NCBI RefSeq assembly: GCF_002797875.1
Contig: NZ_PGFC01000001.1
Coordinates: forward strand, 310,001-374,000
DNA from: Pseudoscardovia suis
GTDB taxonomy: Bacteria > Actinomycetota > Actinomycetes > Actinomycetales > Bifidobacteriaceae
DNA: 64,000 nt
Direction of reading: 5' to 3'
Below are positions 8,159 through 19,637 of this stretch, one piece after another. Position 1 is the first letter of the stretch. Every line of letters starts with the position of its first letter. The position numbers were made by a program, and so were the translations under genes. Under the pieces are notes generated by a model. It had not been told where the DNA came from. It saw only the letters and a list, made by a program, of their open reading frames with translations, and ran no database searches.

Positions 8159-8944
8159 TCAATCCTGCCTTTCCGGGGCCGGCTGCTTTTCGACGACCGG
8201 CAGGTTGCGTTCGATGGGGCCGCGCAGCGCTGTGAGCAGCACGAGGATCGTGATCATGCTTGGCACGATGAAATTATCCGGTCCAAACACCAGCAGACAG
8301 GCGAGGGAACCGAGCAGGCCAATGCATTCTGCCGCATGGGAGCGCAGAAAACCGTAGATTCCATGTTTTTTCGCTTCGGCGGTGCTGGTGAGCCATTGGT
8401 TGAGGAATATGACGGCGAACATCGTCGTCATCACGAAATCCAGCCCCTTCGTGTTGAAGGTGAGCATGGACCCGCACACCGCGCCGATGGCGGTGCCGGC
8501 GACCCAATAGCACTGGTCGAGCGCTGAAACCCACAGGTAGAACCAGCCGTGGTCCACATCCGCGGGGATGGAGGCGGAATAATTCACGGCGAATGTCTCA
8601 TCGGTGGTGCTGAAAATCAGGTAAGGCTTCTTGCGGCCGGTGTCGCGGTACCTGCCGAGCATGGCGATGCCGTAGAACAGATGCCGCGCGCCCACCATGA
8701 GCGCCGTGACGAAAGCGGACAGCGGATTGAACGCCGACGCCAGAATCTGCACCAACAGGAACTCCATCGAACCCGTGTAGATGAGGGCGCCGGTCAGAGG
8801 CGGCAGCCACACGGGCATGCCGGAGCTCGTCATGAGGATGCCGTAGGTGATGCCCAGGAACACATAGCCGGCCATCACCGGGATGGTGAAGGGGAAGCAC
8901 GCTTGCAATGCGCGCGAAGCTCGACTATGCGTTCGCTGGGTCAT
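8159..8944 (-). CDS. azlC: AzlC-type branched-chain amino acid exporter
   Basis: I start at the ATG at 8944 (MTQRTHSRAS), seven bases after GAAGGTG; a GTG two codons earlier is possible. The 261 residues contain the AzlC hallmarks: PVMAGYVFLGITYGIL in the first helices, STTDETFAV and WVSALDQCYW. It is the large subunit of the AzlCD exporter. Transcription probably begins in the 40-base gap after the APC permease, or reads through from it. No Lrp-like regulator is adjacent. Confidence 0.88.
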   Translation of the reverse strand: MTQRTHSRASRALQACFPFTIPVMAGYVFLGITYGILMTSSGMPVWLPPLTGALIYTGSMEFLLVQILASAFNPLSAFVTALMVGARHLFYGIAMLGRYRDTGRKKPYLIFSTTDETFAVNYSASIPADVDHGWFYLWVSALDQCYWVAGTAIGAVCGSMLTFNTKGLDFVMTTMFAVIFLNQWLTSTAEAKKHGIYGFLRSHAAECIGLLGSLACLLVFGPDNFIVPSMITILVLLTALRGPIERNLPVVEKQPAPERQD

Positions 8945-8989
8945 GTGCACCTTCTTGGGTTTGGGTTTGCCGTGGTTCAGTCCACGGAT

Positions 8990-10471
8990 TTAGTCCACGA
9001 GCGGTTCGGGGCCTTTGCCTGATTCGATGTCGGCGACGGCCGGCTCAGGGCGTCCATTCAGCTTGGAATGGCGACGGCTGTAGCCGAAGTATACGCACAA
9101 ACCGATGGCGAACCATATGACGAAACGCACCCACGTCTGCCAGGTGAGGCCGGCGATGAGCACGGCGCAGAAGATGATCGCCAGGATCGGCGTAACCGGC
9201 ACGCCCGGTGCGCGGAAGCCGCGGTGCGCGTCAGGCTGCGTGTGGCGCATCCACAGCACGCCGGCGGAGACGATGATGAACGCGGAGAGCGTGCCGATGT
9301 TGACCAGCTCGAACAGGATGTTGATGTTGATGAGGCCACCGGCAATGGCGGTGAGCAGGCCGAAGAACCACGTGCCCTTCCACGGCGTGTGGTGCTTGTC
9401 GTCGACCTCGCCGAAGAACTTGGGGAACAGTCCGTCGCGGCTCATCGCATAGCAGATGCGCGTCTGGCCATACAGCTGCACGAGCATGACGGTCGTCATG
9501 CCGATGAGAGCGCCCAGGTTCACGATGAACGCCAGCCAGTTGAGGCCGGTCGCCAGGATCACGCCCGCCACCGGAGCGTCCACGAAGTTAGCGAAATCGG
9601 GGTACTTGACGATGCCGGTCATGATGAGCGTCATCGCGATGTAGAGCACCGTGGAGATGACCAGCGAGTAGATGATGCCGCGTGGCAGCGTCTTGTTGGG
9701 GTTCACCGTCTCTTCGGCGGACGACGAGACCGCGTCGAAGCCGATGAAGCTGAAGAACACGATCGAAGCGGCGGGGATGATGCCCATTGGCTTGGACGAG
9801 CCGGGCTGGAACGTGTAGATGCCGTAAGGGGAGAACGGCTTCCAGTTCGCCGGGTTCACATACCACACCGTGCACACGATGAACAGGATGATGATGGCCA
9901 GCTTAATCATGACCATGATGTCGTTCGTGCGCTTCGTCTGGTTGATGCCCACGGCGAGCACCCACGTGATGATGAGCACCACGATGAAGCCGGGCAGGTT
10001 GAAGTACGTCGTGACGCCAGGAGTGGTGCCATAGGCGGCGGTGAGTTCGACAGGCAGGTGGATTCCGAAGCCTTCGAGCAGCTTGTTGAAATACCCGGAC
10101 CATCCGGCGGACACCGTGGCGGCCTGCAACGCGTATTCCAAGATGAGGTCCCAGCCGATGACGAAGGCGATCAGCTCGCCGAACGCCACATATGAATAGG
10201 AGTATGCCGAGCCGGAGACGGGCACCATTGACGCGAACTCTGCGTAGCACAGGCCGGCGAAACCGCAGCACACCGCGGCAAGCAGGAACGAGATCGACAG
10301 CGCCGGTCCCGCGGTGAGCGCGCCCTTGCCAGTGAGCACGAAGATGCCCGTGCCGATGATTGCCCCGATGCCGAGCATCGTCAGGTCGAAGGTCTTCATT
10401 GTGCGTTTCAGCGGGGTGGCGGAGGCGGTGAGCTCCTCCACGGTTTTCTTACGCAGCAGTTTCGATGCCAT
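8990..10471 (-). CDS. APC family amino acid permease (cationic amino acid transporter type)
   Basis: 493 residues with 12-13 transmembrane segments. The N-terminal motif MLGIGAIIGTGIFVLTG and the segment GFDAVSSSAEETVNP are signatures of the APC superfamily, closest to the YfnA/CAT branch. These proteins take up or exchange amino acids in the membrane. The ATG at 10471 has only a weak AGAAAG site. It precedes azlCD on the same strand, suggesting an amino-acid transport cluster. The leader holds GC repeats and a palindrome that may be an operator. Confidence 0.87.
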   Translation of the reverse strand: MASKLLRKKTVEELTASATPLKRTMKTFDLTMLGIGAIIGTGIFVLTGKGALTAGPALSISFLLAAVCCGFAGLCYAEFASMVPVSGSAYSYSYVAFGELIAFVIGWDLILEYALQAATVSAGWSGYFNKLLEGFGIHLPVELTAAYGTTPGVTTYFNLPGFIVVLIITWVLAVGINQTKRTNDIMVMIKLAIIILFIVCTVWYVNPANWKPFSPYGIYTFQPGSSKPMGIIPAASIVFFSFIGFDAVSSSAEETVNPNKTLPRGIIYSLVISTVLYIAMTLIMTGIVKYPDFANFVDAPVAGVILATGLNWLAFIVNLGALIGMTTVMLVQLYGQTRICYAMSRDGLFPKFFGEVDDKHHTPWKGTWFFGLLTAIAGGLININILFELVNIGTLSAFIIVSAGVLWMRHTQPDAHRGFRAPGVPVTPILAIIFCAVLIAGLTWQTWVRFVIWFAIGLCVYFGYSRRHSKLNGRPEPAVADIESGKGPEPLVD

Positions 10472-10535
10472 GTGTGTCTGCTTTCTGGACGGTTTGCTGT
10501 TTGTCGGGTGCGGCGCGCGTGGCGCGGGGCGTGCG

Positions 10536-10596
10536 TGGCGCTGGGCGCGCTGGGCGCGCGGGCGCGCTGGGCGCGCGGGCGCGCTGGGCGTGGGGC
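10536..10596. repeat. GC-only tandem repeat, about 17 bp period
   Basis: About three copies of GCGCTGGGCGCGCGGGC run head to tail in the leader of the APC permease. The block is almost pure G+C and can fold on either strand. Confidence 0.75.
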
Positions 10597-10598
10597 GC

Positions 10599-10627
10599 TA
10601 TATAAGGATTGCCGCACCTTATATAAG
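10599..10627. promoter_or_regulatory. Paired TATATAAGG palindromes upstream of the APC permease
   Basis: TATATAAGG (10599-10607) and CCTTATATA (10617-10625) are perfect 9-base inverted repeats nine bases apart. The right copy lies in the self-complementary CTTATATAAG (10618-10627). This AT-rich island inside GC-rich DNA, 128 bases before the permease start, could be its promoter -10 region and/or an operator. Confidence 0.4.
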
Positions 10628-10957
10628 AGATGAGTCCGTACCTTTTTTAGCAGTGTCACGGGACGCTCGCGGCACACCGTCCGCGCTGCGGCAAGTGGTG
10701 GGTGGAGTGGGGTGGATGGTGAGCGGTGGGCGGAGTCGTAAGTGGCGTCTGCTATTCAGTGCATGACCTGAAGTCTTGGGTGTGAATTGCGGCGAATTGT
10801 GATTGGTGACAGTGTAGTTGGGGAAATCACTGGTGGTTTCGATATACTGGTTCACGCTATCTGCTGGGAATGCTTGGAAACCATCGGCTCATTGAGGGCC
10901 TGTTCACGAAAAACAAAACAGGAAACATGAACGGAAACCTTCCATCCGAACGGCTGT

Positions 10958-11020
10958 CAATGGCGGTCATGAAAACAAGCATGCCAGGATGCGTGTTTTC
11001 ATGACCGCCATTGCGTTTTT
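10958..11020 (+). terminator. Perfect 20-bp stem terminator-like hairpin with no upstream gene
   Basis: Arms at 10958-10977 and 10994-11013 (CAATGGCGGTCATGAAAACA and its exact complement) enclose a 16-base loop and are followed by CGTTTTT. On the plus strand this looks like an intrinsic terminator, yet no plus-strand gene precedes it. A TATACT box at 10843-10848 lies upstream, leaving room for a small RNA. The rest of 10628-11082 shows nothing else that I can identify. Confidence 0.55.
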
Positions 11021-11082
11021 CGCCGGCATGTTCAGCCTGTTTCACAGAAGGGGAATGATGATGATGATTGCATTGGCTGTCA

Positions 11083-11994
11083 TCATAATGATTCGATTTC
11101 ATTGATGGCAGTGTTGATAAGCTCCATGCCTCGTAGATCCTGGATCCACTGTTCCGGGATGCCGTTTGTTCCGCCGATTCCATGGATCACCCCGGCGACG
11201 CTTCCTGCGATGCATGCCACGGTGTCCGTGTCATCGCCAAGCGAGCATGCGTTGAACGCGGATTGCTCATAGCTGTCGGCATTGATGACAGACCATGCAG
11301 CGGCTTCCATCGTGCTTACAACATAGCCTTTTCCGCTGATTTCGCTTTTGTCATAATCCCCGATGTGGGCGAACCGTTCCGATACGGATCCCATGCCGTT
11401 CGCACGCATGTAACGGGCGGATTCGGCGAACGCACCGGCGGCATCCATCCCGCTGATGACAAGCCTCAGCGCATGGACCCATTGCACGCATGCATGCATC
11501 GAAACGGGATGGGCATGCGTTGTTGCGCTGATGCGCATGATCTCATCATCGGTCGCATCGGTCAACGCAAGCGGGGCGATTCGCATGAGGGAACCATTGC
11601 CGTTGCTATGCTCGTCATCGCATCCATGCTTTTGGACGATGGCGCGCCATGTCGTTCCCCCGCAATCCGCGCATACACCATCGATGGTATATGCCCCGTC
11701 ATTGACCCATTCCGCGTATTTGGAAAACATGTCGGCGGTGTTCACATTGCCATCATTGTCCTTCAGGCTTGCGATTGTCGCAAGGGTCATGCTTGTGTCA
11801 TCGGTCCACGTCCCTTTCGGCGCGCGTCCGATAAGACCGCCTCCGGTGATGGCGGCGCTTGTCCATGAAGGGGTGAACGAAGGGGTGAACTTTCCACGTT
11901 TGAAACCTTCGAACGGTGCTCCGTATGCATCGCCGACAGCCCCTCCGAGAATGAGCGCCTTCGCAATGCTGTCATTTGATGTGAATGAAACCAT
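11083..11994 (-). CDS. ADP-ribosylglycohydrolase family protein
   Basis: 303 residues with the three metal-binding signatures of the DraG/ARH fold: GAVGDAYGAPFE near the N-terminus, WTDDTSMTLA, and the late GDDTDTVACIAG block. Enzymes of this family remove ADP-ribose from proteins or small molecules with two Mg2+ ions. The ATG at 11994 follows AAGGAG. Its base composition is clearly lower in GC than its neighbours, which suggests acquisition. No ADP-ribosyltransferase is visible nearby, so the physiological target is unknown. It has its own leader with a TATAAT box and an inverted repeat. Confidence 0.88.
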   Translation of the reverse strand: MVSFTSNDSIAKALILGGAVGDAYGAPFEGFKRGKFTPSFTPSWTSAAITGGGLIGRAPKGTWTDDTSMTLATIASLKDNDGNVNTADMFSKYAEWVNDGAYTIDGVCADCGGTTWRAIVQKHGCDDEHSNGNGSLMRIAPLALTDATDDEIMRISATTHAHPVSMHACVQWVHALRLVISGMDAAGAFAESARYMRANGMGSVSERFAHIGDYDKSEISGKGYVVSTMEAAAWSVINADSYEQSAFNACSLGDDTDTVACIAGSVAGVIHGIGGTNGIPEQWIQDLRGMELINTAINEIESL

Positions 11995-12027
11995 AAACCT
12001 CTCCTTATCTCCCCAATCTAAGATGAT

Positions 12028-12056
12028 GCCACTGTATTACTTCATTATACAGTGGC
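12028..12056 (-). promoter_or_regulatory. Inverted-repeat operator overlapping the -10 box of the glycohydrolase
   Basis: GCCACTGTAT (12028-12037) and ATACAGTGGC (12047-12056) are perfect 10-base complements nine bases apart. On the minus strand the spacer side contains TATAAT (12049-12044), so a protein bound here would cover the promoter. The gene starts 34 bases downstream. No clear -35 box is seen. Confidence 0.5.
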
Positions 12057-12210
12057 TTGTCATGATGAAAGCAGATCGGCGTTGCTTTCCGTCCCCGTCC
12101 GTGGACATGCCATCATCATGTCCTGTTCAGGGCTTTTTTATAAAAAGTTGGATATGCTCATTTTCGATGCCGTTTAAGGATTGACGTGCCCCCTACACTG
12201 CCTACATCCC

Positions 12211-13662
12211 CTATCTCCGCAACCCCGGTGCCTTTGCCGCAAGGACCGCGCACATCGCCACGAGCGGCAGTGTGGTGGGCGGGAAACACAGCGCAAGCAC
12301 GACGATCGTGATCACCGGCTTGCGCGTGCAGGCGCTCACGAGGGCTGCGGTGATGCATGCCACCGCGATCATCGGGTCGCAGCCGGTTGCCAGCGCCAGC
12401 GCATAGCCCGCGCTCACCCCGCAGAAGATCATGGGGAAGAACTCGCCGCCGATCCAGCCGCCCGCCACGCACACGGCGGTCGCCGCGAGCTTCGCCAGGC
12501 AGGTGAGCGCGAGGAACAGCGCCGTGGATCGCTGCCAGCTGCCCAGCAGCGCCACGGTGCCGGTCTGGCCGGAGAAAAGCACGTCGGGGAGTCCGATCGC
12601 CAGCAGTCCAAGGAACGCGCCGGCAATCACTGCGCGCGTCACATGGCGTTGCTCGCCGATGGCGGTGGCGATCGTGCCGCTCACGGCGTGGCACAGCAGC
12701 GAGAACTGCGCCAGCGCGTAGCCGATGACGAGCGCCGCCAGCGCCCACATCCAGTCGCGGGTGCTGGTGCGCAGGTAGTCGATCGGCGCAAAGCGGGGCA
12801 GGGAACCGGCGGTGCCGAAGCATGTGACGAAGCCCATGATGCCGAGCACGAATCCGGTGGCGGCGACCACCCACAGCACGCCCGAAGCAGGGCGGGAGTA
12901 TGCATAGGTGAAGGGATGGCGCTCGGCACCTTGCGCCACCGGCCCCTGCGCCCCTGTGAGGCTGCGGATGGCCGCGCTCAGCGCATGATCGGGGTTGCGC
13001 ACGGCGGCGAGCCCGGAACGGCGCAATGCGTGGATGCCCGCATACACGCCCGCGGTCACGAACCCGCATACGCCTGCCTCGGGACCAACCGCACCGCCGA
13101 ACGCAATCGGCAGCAGAAACAGCACCAGCGACTTGCCGACGCTCGGCAGCCGGTAGGTACCTGTCGCCTTGGCCTTGGCGATCACCTGCCCCAGTGTGTC
13201 CAGACTGTAGCCGAAGCGCTGTGTCGCCAAGCCGATGAGCGCCCCGCCTACGACGCCCAGCGCCACCGGGCTGATTTGTCGCAGCAGTGCGGAGGGCAGT
13301 GCGTCACGCAGGCGGTCCCACAGCAGGCGTTGCAGCAGTTCGGAAAGCCGCAGCGTGCCGATAGTGCCGATGCCCACCACGGCGCCCACGAGGAATGCGA
13401 GCACAAGCAGGAGCGCGATAACGCCGGCAAGTGTGCCAGGGCGCAGCGGTCGATCGGCAGCCTCCATGATGCGTTTGCGGGCAAGCTTGTGTGGTTTCTG
13501 TCCGCGCTGTGCTGTGCCAGGCTCGCGCCGTGCTGTGTCAGGCTCGCGCCTTGTGGCGTCGGGCCTTGTTGCATTCTCTCGGTTATTGTGCACGATGCCG
13601 CTCCGGTGTCTAGTGCTCCTCTGTCCGCTTCCTGGCCATCTCTCTGGCGCGGATAGTTCCAT
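12211..13662 (-). CDS. ClC family chloride channel/transporter
   Basis: 483 residues, taking the ATG at 13662, which has GAAGGA five bases upstream; the membrane part begins only at residue 66. ClC signatures are present: GGAVGPEAGVCGFV matches the GREGP filter segment, and AGGWIGGEFFPMIFCG matches the GxFxP segment. A Tyr-region equivalent cannot be fixed by eye. Such proteins pass chloride or related anions. The hydrophilic N-terminus has imperfect ATRREPD/TARREPG repeats from duplicated DNA (about 13500-13560). It is divergent from the dehydrogenase gene and ends about 215 bases before the glycohydrolase leader. Confidence 0.82.
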   Translation of the reverse strand: MELSAPERWPGSGQRSTRHRSGIVHNNRENATRPDATRREPDTARREPGTAQRGQKPHKLARKRIMEAADRPLRPGTLAGVIALLLVLAFLVGAVVGIGTIGTLRLSELLQRLLWDRLRDALPSALLRQISPVALGVVGGALIGLATQRFGYSLDTLGQVIAKAKATGTYRLPSVGKSLVLFLLPIAFGGAVGPEAGVCGFVTAGVYAGIHALRRSGLAAVRNPDHALSAAIRSLTGAQGPVAQGAERHPFTYAYSRPASGVLWVVAATGFVLGIMGFVTCFGTAGSLPRFAPIDYLRTSTRDWMWALAALVIGYALAQFSLLCHAVSGTIATAIGEQRHVTRAVIAGAFLGLLAIGLPDVLFSGQTGTVALLGSWQRSTALFLALTCLAKLAATAVCVAGGWIGGEFFPMIFCGVSAGYALALATGCDPMIAVACITAALVSACTRKPVITIVVLALCFPPTTLPLVAMCAVLAAKAPGLRR

Positions 13663-13938
13663 GATTCCTTCGTCATAATCATAAAGAACCAGCAGAATCG
13701 CGAATTATTTAAGGAACCATCAAGGAAGAGCCAACGGTGCATACGGTACATACGGCGACAGCGGGGTATGATGCAAGGCTCTGTGCAGACGCGAGCCATG
13801 CAGGCAGAGTTCCGTCCAAACACGGCGGCTCGGAACCCTGCTCCGCAGCCGCTGGCACCTATAATGGCTGCAGATGCAAGGTCGCATCGATTGCCGGCGC
13901 GGGAGCCGCGCTGAAGCGTTTCGTGGAAGGAGACACCC

Positions 13939-14922
13939 ATGAACGAGACGACCATTCCCACTGATTCCCAGGCAAGTGATTCCCCTGTGGCGCAGGCACA
14001 GTCAGCTGCCGCACAGCACTCGGATTCCGCCGCGTCCATCCGTCGCATCACCGTGGCGGGCGCCGGCACGATGGGTTACTCGATAGCCGAGATCTTCGCA
14101 CGCAAAGGCTATGAGGTCACGTTGTGGAATCATCGCTGGCCTGCGCTCGACCGCGCCAAGACCCTCATCGCGTCCGAAGTCGCCGATTCCATTGACTACA
14201 GTGCGTCCGACCACGCGTTCGAAGACGCCGACCTCATCGTTGAAAGCATTGTGGAAGACATCGACGCCAAGCTCGCCTTCTACCGCCAGGCCTCGCCCTT
14301 GGCTCGCCCTAATGCCATCATCGTCACCAATACCTCCGGGCTGTCCATCAACAAGCTCGCCACGGCCGTCGCCGGCCCGCAGAGGTTCTTGGGCATGCAC
14401 TGGTTCAACCCGCCCACGCTCATCCCTCTCATCGAAATCATCAAAAACGACGCGACCGACCCCGCTGTCGCCCGCACCATCTATGACTTGGCGCTCGCCA
14501 TTGGCAAGAAGCCGGCGATCGTCGAGAAAGACGTGCCTGGTTTCGCCGCCAACCGCATTCAGCTGGCCGTGGTGCGCGAAGTGTGCTCGATGGTGAGCAA
14601 GGGCATCATTTCGCCTGAAGGCGCCGACGCTGTGATGAAATACGGCCTTGGCTTCCGCTGGTCGTGTCTGGGGCCGCTTGAGACGCTGGATTTCGGCGGC
14701 ATCGATGTGTTCGAGCATGTCAGCGAATACCTCATGCCGGATCTGGAGGATTCCCATGAGGTGCCCGCCCTGCTCAAGCAGCATTATGAGGCGGGCGAAC
14801 TGGGTGTCAAGACCGGCAAGGGTTTCTATGATTACTCCGGCGACAAGGCCCGCCAGGCGACCGCCGAGCGCGACCGCAAGTTGCGCGCCGTGCATGATGC
14901 GCTGTACGGCGAAGACAACTGA
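13939..14922 (+). CDS. 3-hydroxyacyl-CoA dehydrogenase family protein
   Basis: 327 residues with GGAAGGAGA before the ATG. The NAD-binding Rossmann motif [13 protein letters not shown] lies near residue 40. The catalytic set is present: Ser/Asn in [11 protein letters not shown], His in [10 protein letters not shown] and Asn in FAANRIQ. The C-terminal dimer domain ends [11 protein letters not shown], as in 3-hydroxybutyryl-CoA dehydrogenases. These enzymes oxidise 3-hydroxyacyl-CoA with NAD(P)+. No thiolase, enoyl-CoA hydratase or CoA ligase is adjacent, and bifidobacteria lack beta-oxidation, so another hydroxy acid is a likely substrate. The leader carries CCTATAATGG at 13858-13867 as a possible -10 region. 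Confidence 0.85.
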   Translation: MNETTIPTDSQASDSPVAQAQSAAAQHSDSAASIRRITVAGAGTMGYSIAEIFARKGYEVTLWNHRWPALDRAKTLIASEVADSIDYSASDHAFEDADLIVESIVEDIDAKLAFYRQASPLARPNAIIVTNTSGLSINKLATAVAGPQRFLGMHWFNPPTLIPLIEIIKNDATDPAVARTIYDLALAIGKKPAIVEKDVPGFAANRIQLAVVREVCSMVSKGIISPEGADAVMKYGLGFRWSCLGPLETLDFGGIDVFEHVSEYLMPDLEDSHEVPALLKQHYEAGELGVKTGKGFYDYSGDKARQATAERDRKLRAVHDALYGEDN

Positions 14923-15152
14923 GAGCTGTGTCGCTGACCGTCACTCGTCATCCCGCCGCCCCGTGCCCGCCGTTGTCGCAAGCCGTGGGGATAATCGGCA
15001 CGAGAGGTCTGGCTGCCCGGCTTCTGCCCGGCTTGGAGCGAGCGGGTGGCGGCACAGGCTTGCTGCTGCGCGGGTTTTCTGCTGCGCGGCGTGCGCGCCA
15101 GAGGCACAGACCGTGCAATCCAGCCCATCGAACACAGTTCAAGGAGCATTAC

Positions 15153-16715
<1,563 letters not shown>

Positions 16716-16738
16716 GCGGCAACAGCCGTGAAAACACG

Positions 16739-16782
16739 AGCCGTGAGACCTGTGGACACAGGGTCTCACGGCTTTTGTTTTT
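16739..16782 (+). terminator. Terminator after guaA
   Basis: AGCCGTGAGACC (16739-16750) pairs perfectly with GGTCTCACGGCT (16762-16773) across a 10-base loop and is followed by TTTGTTTTT. The remainder of the 306-base gap (16783-17021) is the xfp leader; I see no certain promoter boxes in it. Confidence 0.93.
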
Positions 16783-17021
16783 CGCCAGCCTGTGTTTTCC
16801 GATGCAGTGCATGAGAGGGCGCAGCAGGGCGCCGTTGCGGCGGCGGGTTCCGTCGCATGGTGAAACTTCCACAAACGGCGCGGCTTTTGGCGCGTCGCGC
16901 AAGGCGTCAAAAGTCGAATGCACATCGTATGCTGTACTGCGGTTGGGAAAAAGGCGGGGACGCCTTGACCCCACAAATTAATGGCAAACGCACTGCGGTG
17001 CAGGAAGTTACAGGAGTACAT

Positions 17022-19517
17022 ATGACGAGTCCTGTTATTGGCACACCTTGGAAGAAGCTCAACCGAGCAGTCTCCGAGGAGTCTCTCGAAGGCGTTGACA
17101 AGTATTGGCGCGCTGCCAACTACCTGTCCATCGGTCAGATCTACCTTCTCAAGAACCCGCTCATGAGGGAGCCGTTCACCCGCGATGACGTCAAGCATCG
17201 TCTTGTCGGTCACTGGGGCACCACCCCTGGCCTGAACTTCCTCATCGGCCACATCAACCGTTTCATCGCCGATCACCAGCAGAACACTGTGATCATCATG
17301 GGCCCGGGCCACGGCGGCCCTGCCGGCACCGCACAGTCCTACCTGGACGGCACCTACTTCGAGATTCGTCCGGACATCACCAACGATGAGAAGGGCCTGG
17401 CGAAGTTCTTCCGTCAGTTCTCTTACCCGGGCGGCATTCCTTCCCACTACGCACCGGAGACCCCGGGCTCCATCCATGAGGGTGGCGAGCTCGGCTACGC
17501 TCTGTCCCACGCTTACGGCGCAGTCTTCAACAACCCGAGCCTGTTCGTGCCGGCCATCGTCGGCGACGGCGAAGCCGAGACCGGCCCTCTGGCCACCGGC
17601 TGGCAGTCCAACAAGCTCGTGAACCCGCGCACCGACGGCATCGTGCTGCCGATCCTGCACCTCAACGGCTACAAGATCGCCAACCCGACCATCCTCTCCC
17701 GTATCTCCGACGAAGAGCTCCACGAGTTCTTCCACGGCATGGGCTACGAACCGTACGAGTTCGTCGCTGGCTTCGACGATGAGGACCACATGTCCATCCA
17801 CCGTCGTTTCGCCGACCTGTTCGAGAACGTCTGGGACGAGATCTGCGACATCAAGGCCACCGCGCAGACGAACGACGTTGATCGTCCGTTCTACCCGATG
17901 ATCATCTTCCGCACCCCGAAGGGCTGGACCTGCCCGAAGTTCATCGATGGCAAGAAGACCGAGGGCTCTTGGCGCGCTCACCAGGTGCCGCTCGCTTCTG
18001 CACGCGACACCGAGGAGCACTTCCAGGTTCTCAAGAACTGGCTCGAGTCCTACAAGCCGGAAGAGCTCTTCAACGAAGACGGCTCCATCAAGGAAGACGT
18101 CATCTCGTTCATGCCTAAGGGCGACCTGCGCATCGGCGCCAACCCGAACGCCAACGGCGGCCTGATCCGCAAGGATCTCGTGCTTCCGAAGCTCGAGGAT
18201 TACGAAGTCACCGAGGTCAAGAAGTTCGGCCACGGCTGGGGCGGCATGAAGGGCGGCAAGGAAGCTACGCGCGTCCTTGGCTACTACACCCGCGACATCA
18301 TCAAGCTCAACCCGGATAGCTTCCGTATCTTCGGACCTGACGAGACCGCTTCCAACCGTCTCGGCGCTGCCTATGAGGTCACCAACAAGCAGTGGGATGC
18401 AGGCTACCTGTCCTCCCTCGTTGATGAGCACATGGCTGTCACCGGCCAGGTCACGGAGCAGCTCTCCGAGCATCAGATGGAAGGCTTCGTCGAGGGCTAC
18501 ATCCTCACCGGTCGCCACGCCATCTGGAGCTCCTACGAGTCCTTCGTGCACGTGATCGACTCCATGCTGAACCAGCACGCAAAGTGGCTCGAGGCCACCG
18601 TGCGTGAGATTCCGTGGCGCAAGCCGATCGCCTCCATGAACCTGCTCGTGAGCTCTCACGTGTGGCGTCAGGATCACAACGGCTTCTCGCACCAGGATCC
18701 GGGTGTCATCGACATCCTGCTCAACAAGAACTTCAACAACGACCACGTGATCGGCATCTACTTCCCGTGCGATGCCAACATGCTGCTCGCTGTTGCTGAG
18801 CGCTGCTTCAAGTCCACCAACAAGATCAACGCCATCATCGCTGGCAAGCAGCCGGCTGCCACTTGGCTGACCCTCGACGAGGCTCGCGCAGAGCTCGAGA
18901 AGGGCGTTGCCGAGTGGAAGTGGGCTTCCAACGTCAAGGACGGCGAAGAGCCCGACATCGTGCTCGCCACCTGCGGTGACATCCCGGTGCAGGAGACCCT
19001 CGCTGCGGCCGAGCAGCTTGACGCCGAAGGCATCAAGTTCAAGGTCGTCAACGTTGTGGACCTTCTCTCCATCGAGAACGCTCAGGACAACGACGAGGCC
19101 ATCTCCGACGAAGAGTTCACCGAGCTCTTCACCGCTGACAAGCCGGTTCTGTTCGCATACCACGCATATGCTCGCGAGATCCGTTCCCTCATCTGGAACC
19201 GCCCGAACCACGACAACTTCATCGTGCACGGCTACCAGGAGCAGGGTTCCACCACCACGCCGTTCGACATGGTGCGTGTGAACGACCTCGACCGCTTCGA
19301 GCTCGAAGCTGAGGCTCTGCGTGCAATCGACGCCGACAAGTTCGCCGATCGTATCGCTTACCTCGAGCAGCATCGTATCGACACCTTCCAGTACGCATGC
19401 GACAACGGCGAAGATGCGCCGGAGTACACCGACTGGGTGTGGCACGAGGCCAAGGCCAAGACCGAGGCTGCTGGCGCTGTGACCGCTACCGCGGCAACCG
19501 CTGGCGACAACGAGTAA
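17022..19517 (+). CDS. xfp: Xylulose-5-phosphate/fructose-6-phosphate phosphoketolase
   Basis: 831 residues from the ATG at 17022 ([13 protein letters not shown]), preceded by CAGGAG; the frame extends 55 codons upstream but the family starts here. Thiamine diphosphate binding is shown by [14 protein letters not shown], and phosphoketolase signatures include [33 protein letters not shown] and [14 protein letters not shown]. The C-terminus [11 protein letters not shown] is that of bifidobacterial enzymes. It splits xylulose-5-P or fructose-6-P with phosphate to acetyl-P and glyceraldehyde-3-P or erythrose-4-P, the defining step of the bifid shunt. Codon use is strongly biased, as expected for one of the most expressed proteins in the cell. 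It is transcribed alone between two terminators. Confidence 0.98.
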   Translation: MTSPVIGTPWKKLNRAVSEESLEGVDKYWRAANYLSIGQIYLLKNPLMREPFTRDDVKHRLVGHWGTTPGLNFLIGHINRFIADHQQNTVIIMGPGHGGPAGTAQSYLDGTYFEIRPDITNDEKGLAKFFRQFSYPGGIPSHYAPETPGSIHEGGELGYALSHAYGAVFNNPSLFVPAIVGDGEAETGPLATGWQSNKLVNPRTDGIVLPILHLNGYKIANPTILSRISDEELHEFFHGMGYEPYEFVAGFDDEDHMSIHRRFADLFENVWDEICDIKATAQTNDVDRPFYPMIIFRTPKGWTCPKFIDGKKTEGSWRAHQVPLASARDTEEHFQVLKNWLESYKPEELFNEDGSIKEDVISFMPKGDLRIGANPNANGGLIRKDLVLPKLEDYEVTEVKKFGHGWGGMKGGKEATRVLGYYTRDIIKLNPDSFRIFGPDETASNRLGAAYEVTNKQWDAGYLSSLVDEHMAVTGQVTEQLSEHQMEGFVEGYILTGRHAIWSSYESFVHVIDSMLNQHAKWLEATVREIPWRKPIASMNLLVSSHVWRQDHNGFSHQDPGVIDILLNKNFNNDHVIGIYFPCDANMLLAVAERCFKSTNKINAIIAGKQPAATWLTLDEARAELEKGVAEWKWASNVKDGEEPDIVLATCGDIPVQETLAAAEQLDAEGIKFKVVNVVDLLSIENAQDNDEAISDEEFTELFTADKPVLFAYHAYAREIRSLIWNRPNHDNFIVHGYQEQGSTTTPFDMVRVNDLDRFELEAEALRAIDADKFADRIAYLEQHRIDTFQYACDNGEDAPEYTDWVWHEAKAKTEAAGAVTATAATAGDNE

Positions 19518-19564
19518 GGTTTCTTGCTCGACAGCCGATCGAGTTCATCTGATTGGCTAATCTA

Positions 19565-19592
19565 GGGCTCCCGATTCGTCGGGAGCCCTTTT
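19565..19592 (+). terminator. Terminator after xfp
   Basis: GGGCTCCCGA (19565-19574), a TTCG tetraloop, TCGGGAGCCC (19579-19588) and TTTT make a textbook intrinsic terminator. Confidence 0.95.
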
Positions 19593-19637
19593 CGTATGTT
19601 CCCCAGGTCTGTTACAAACTCTCAGTTTGTCTTGTGT

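Noticed and set aside
12102..12147. Possible terminator after the ClC gene (GGACATG...CATGTCC and CTTTTTTATAAAAAG)
   Set aside because: The two symmetric elements do not combine into a stem followed by a T-run on the minus strand.
14923..15152. Purine riboswitch upstream of guaA
   Set aside because: No conserved aptamer core or terminator/antiterminator pair could be seen.
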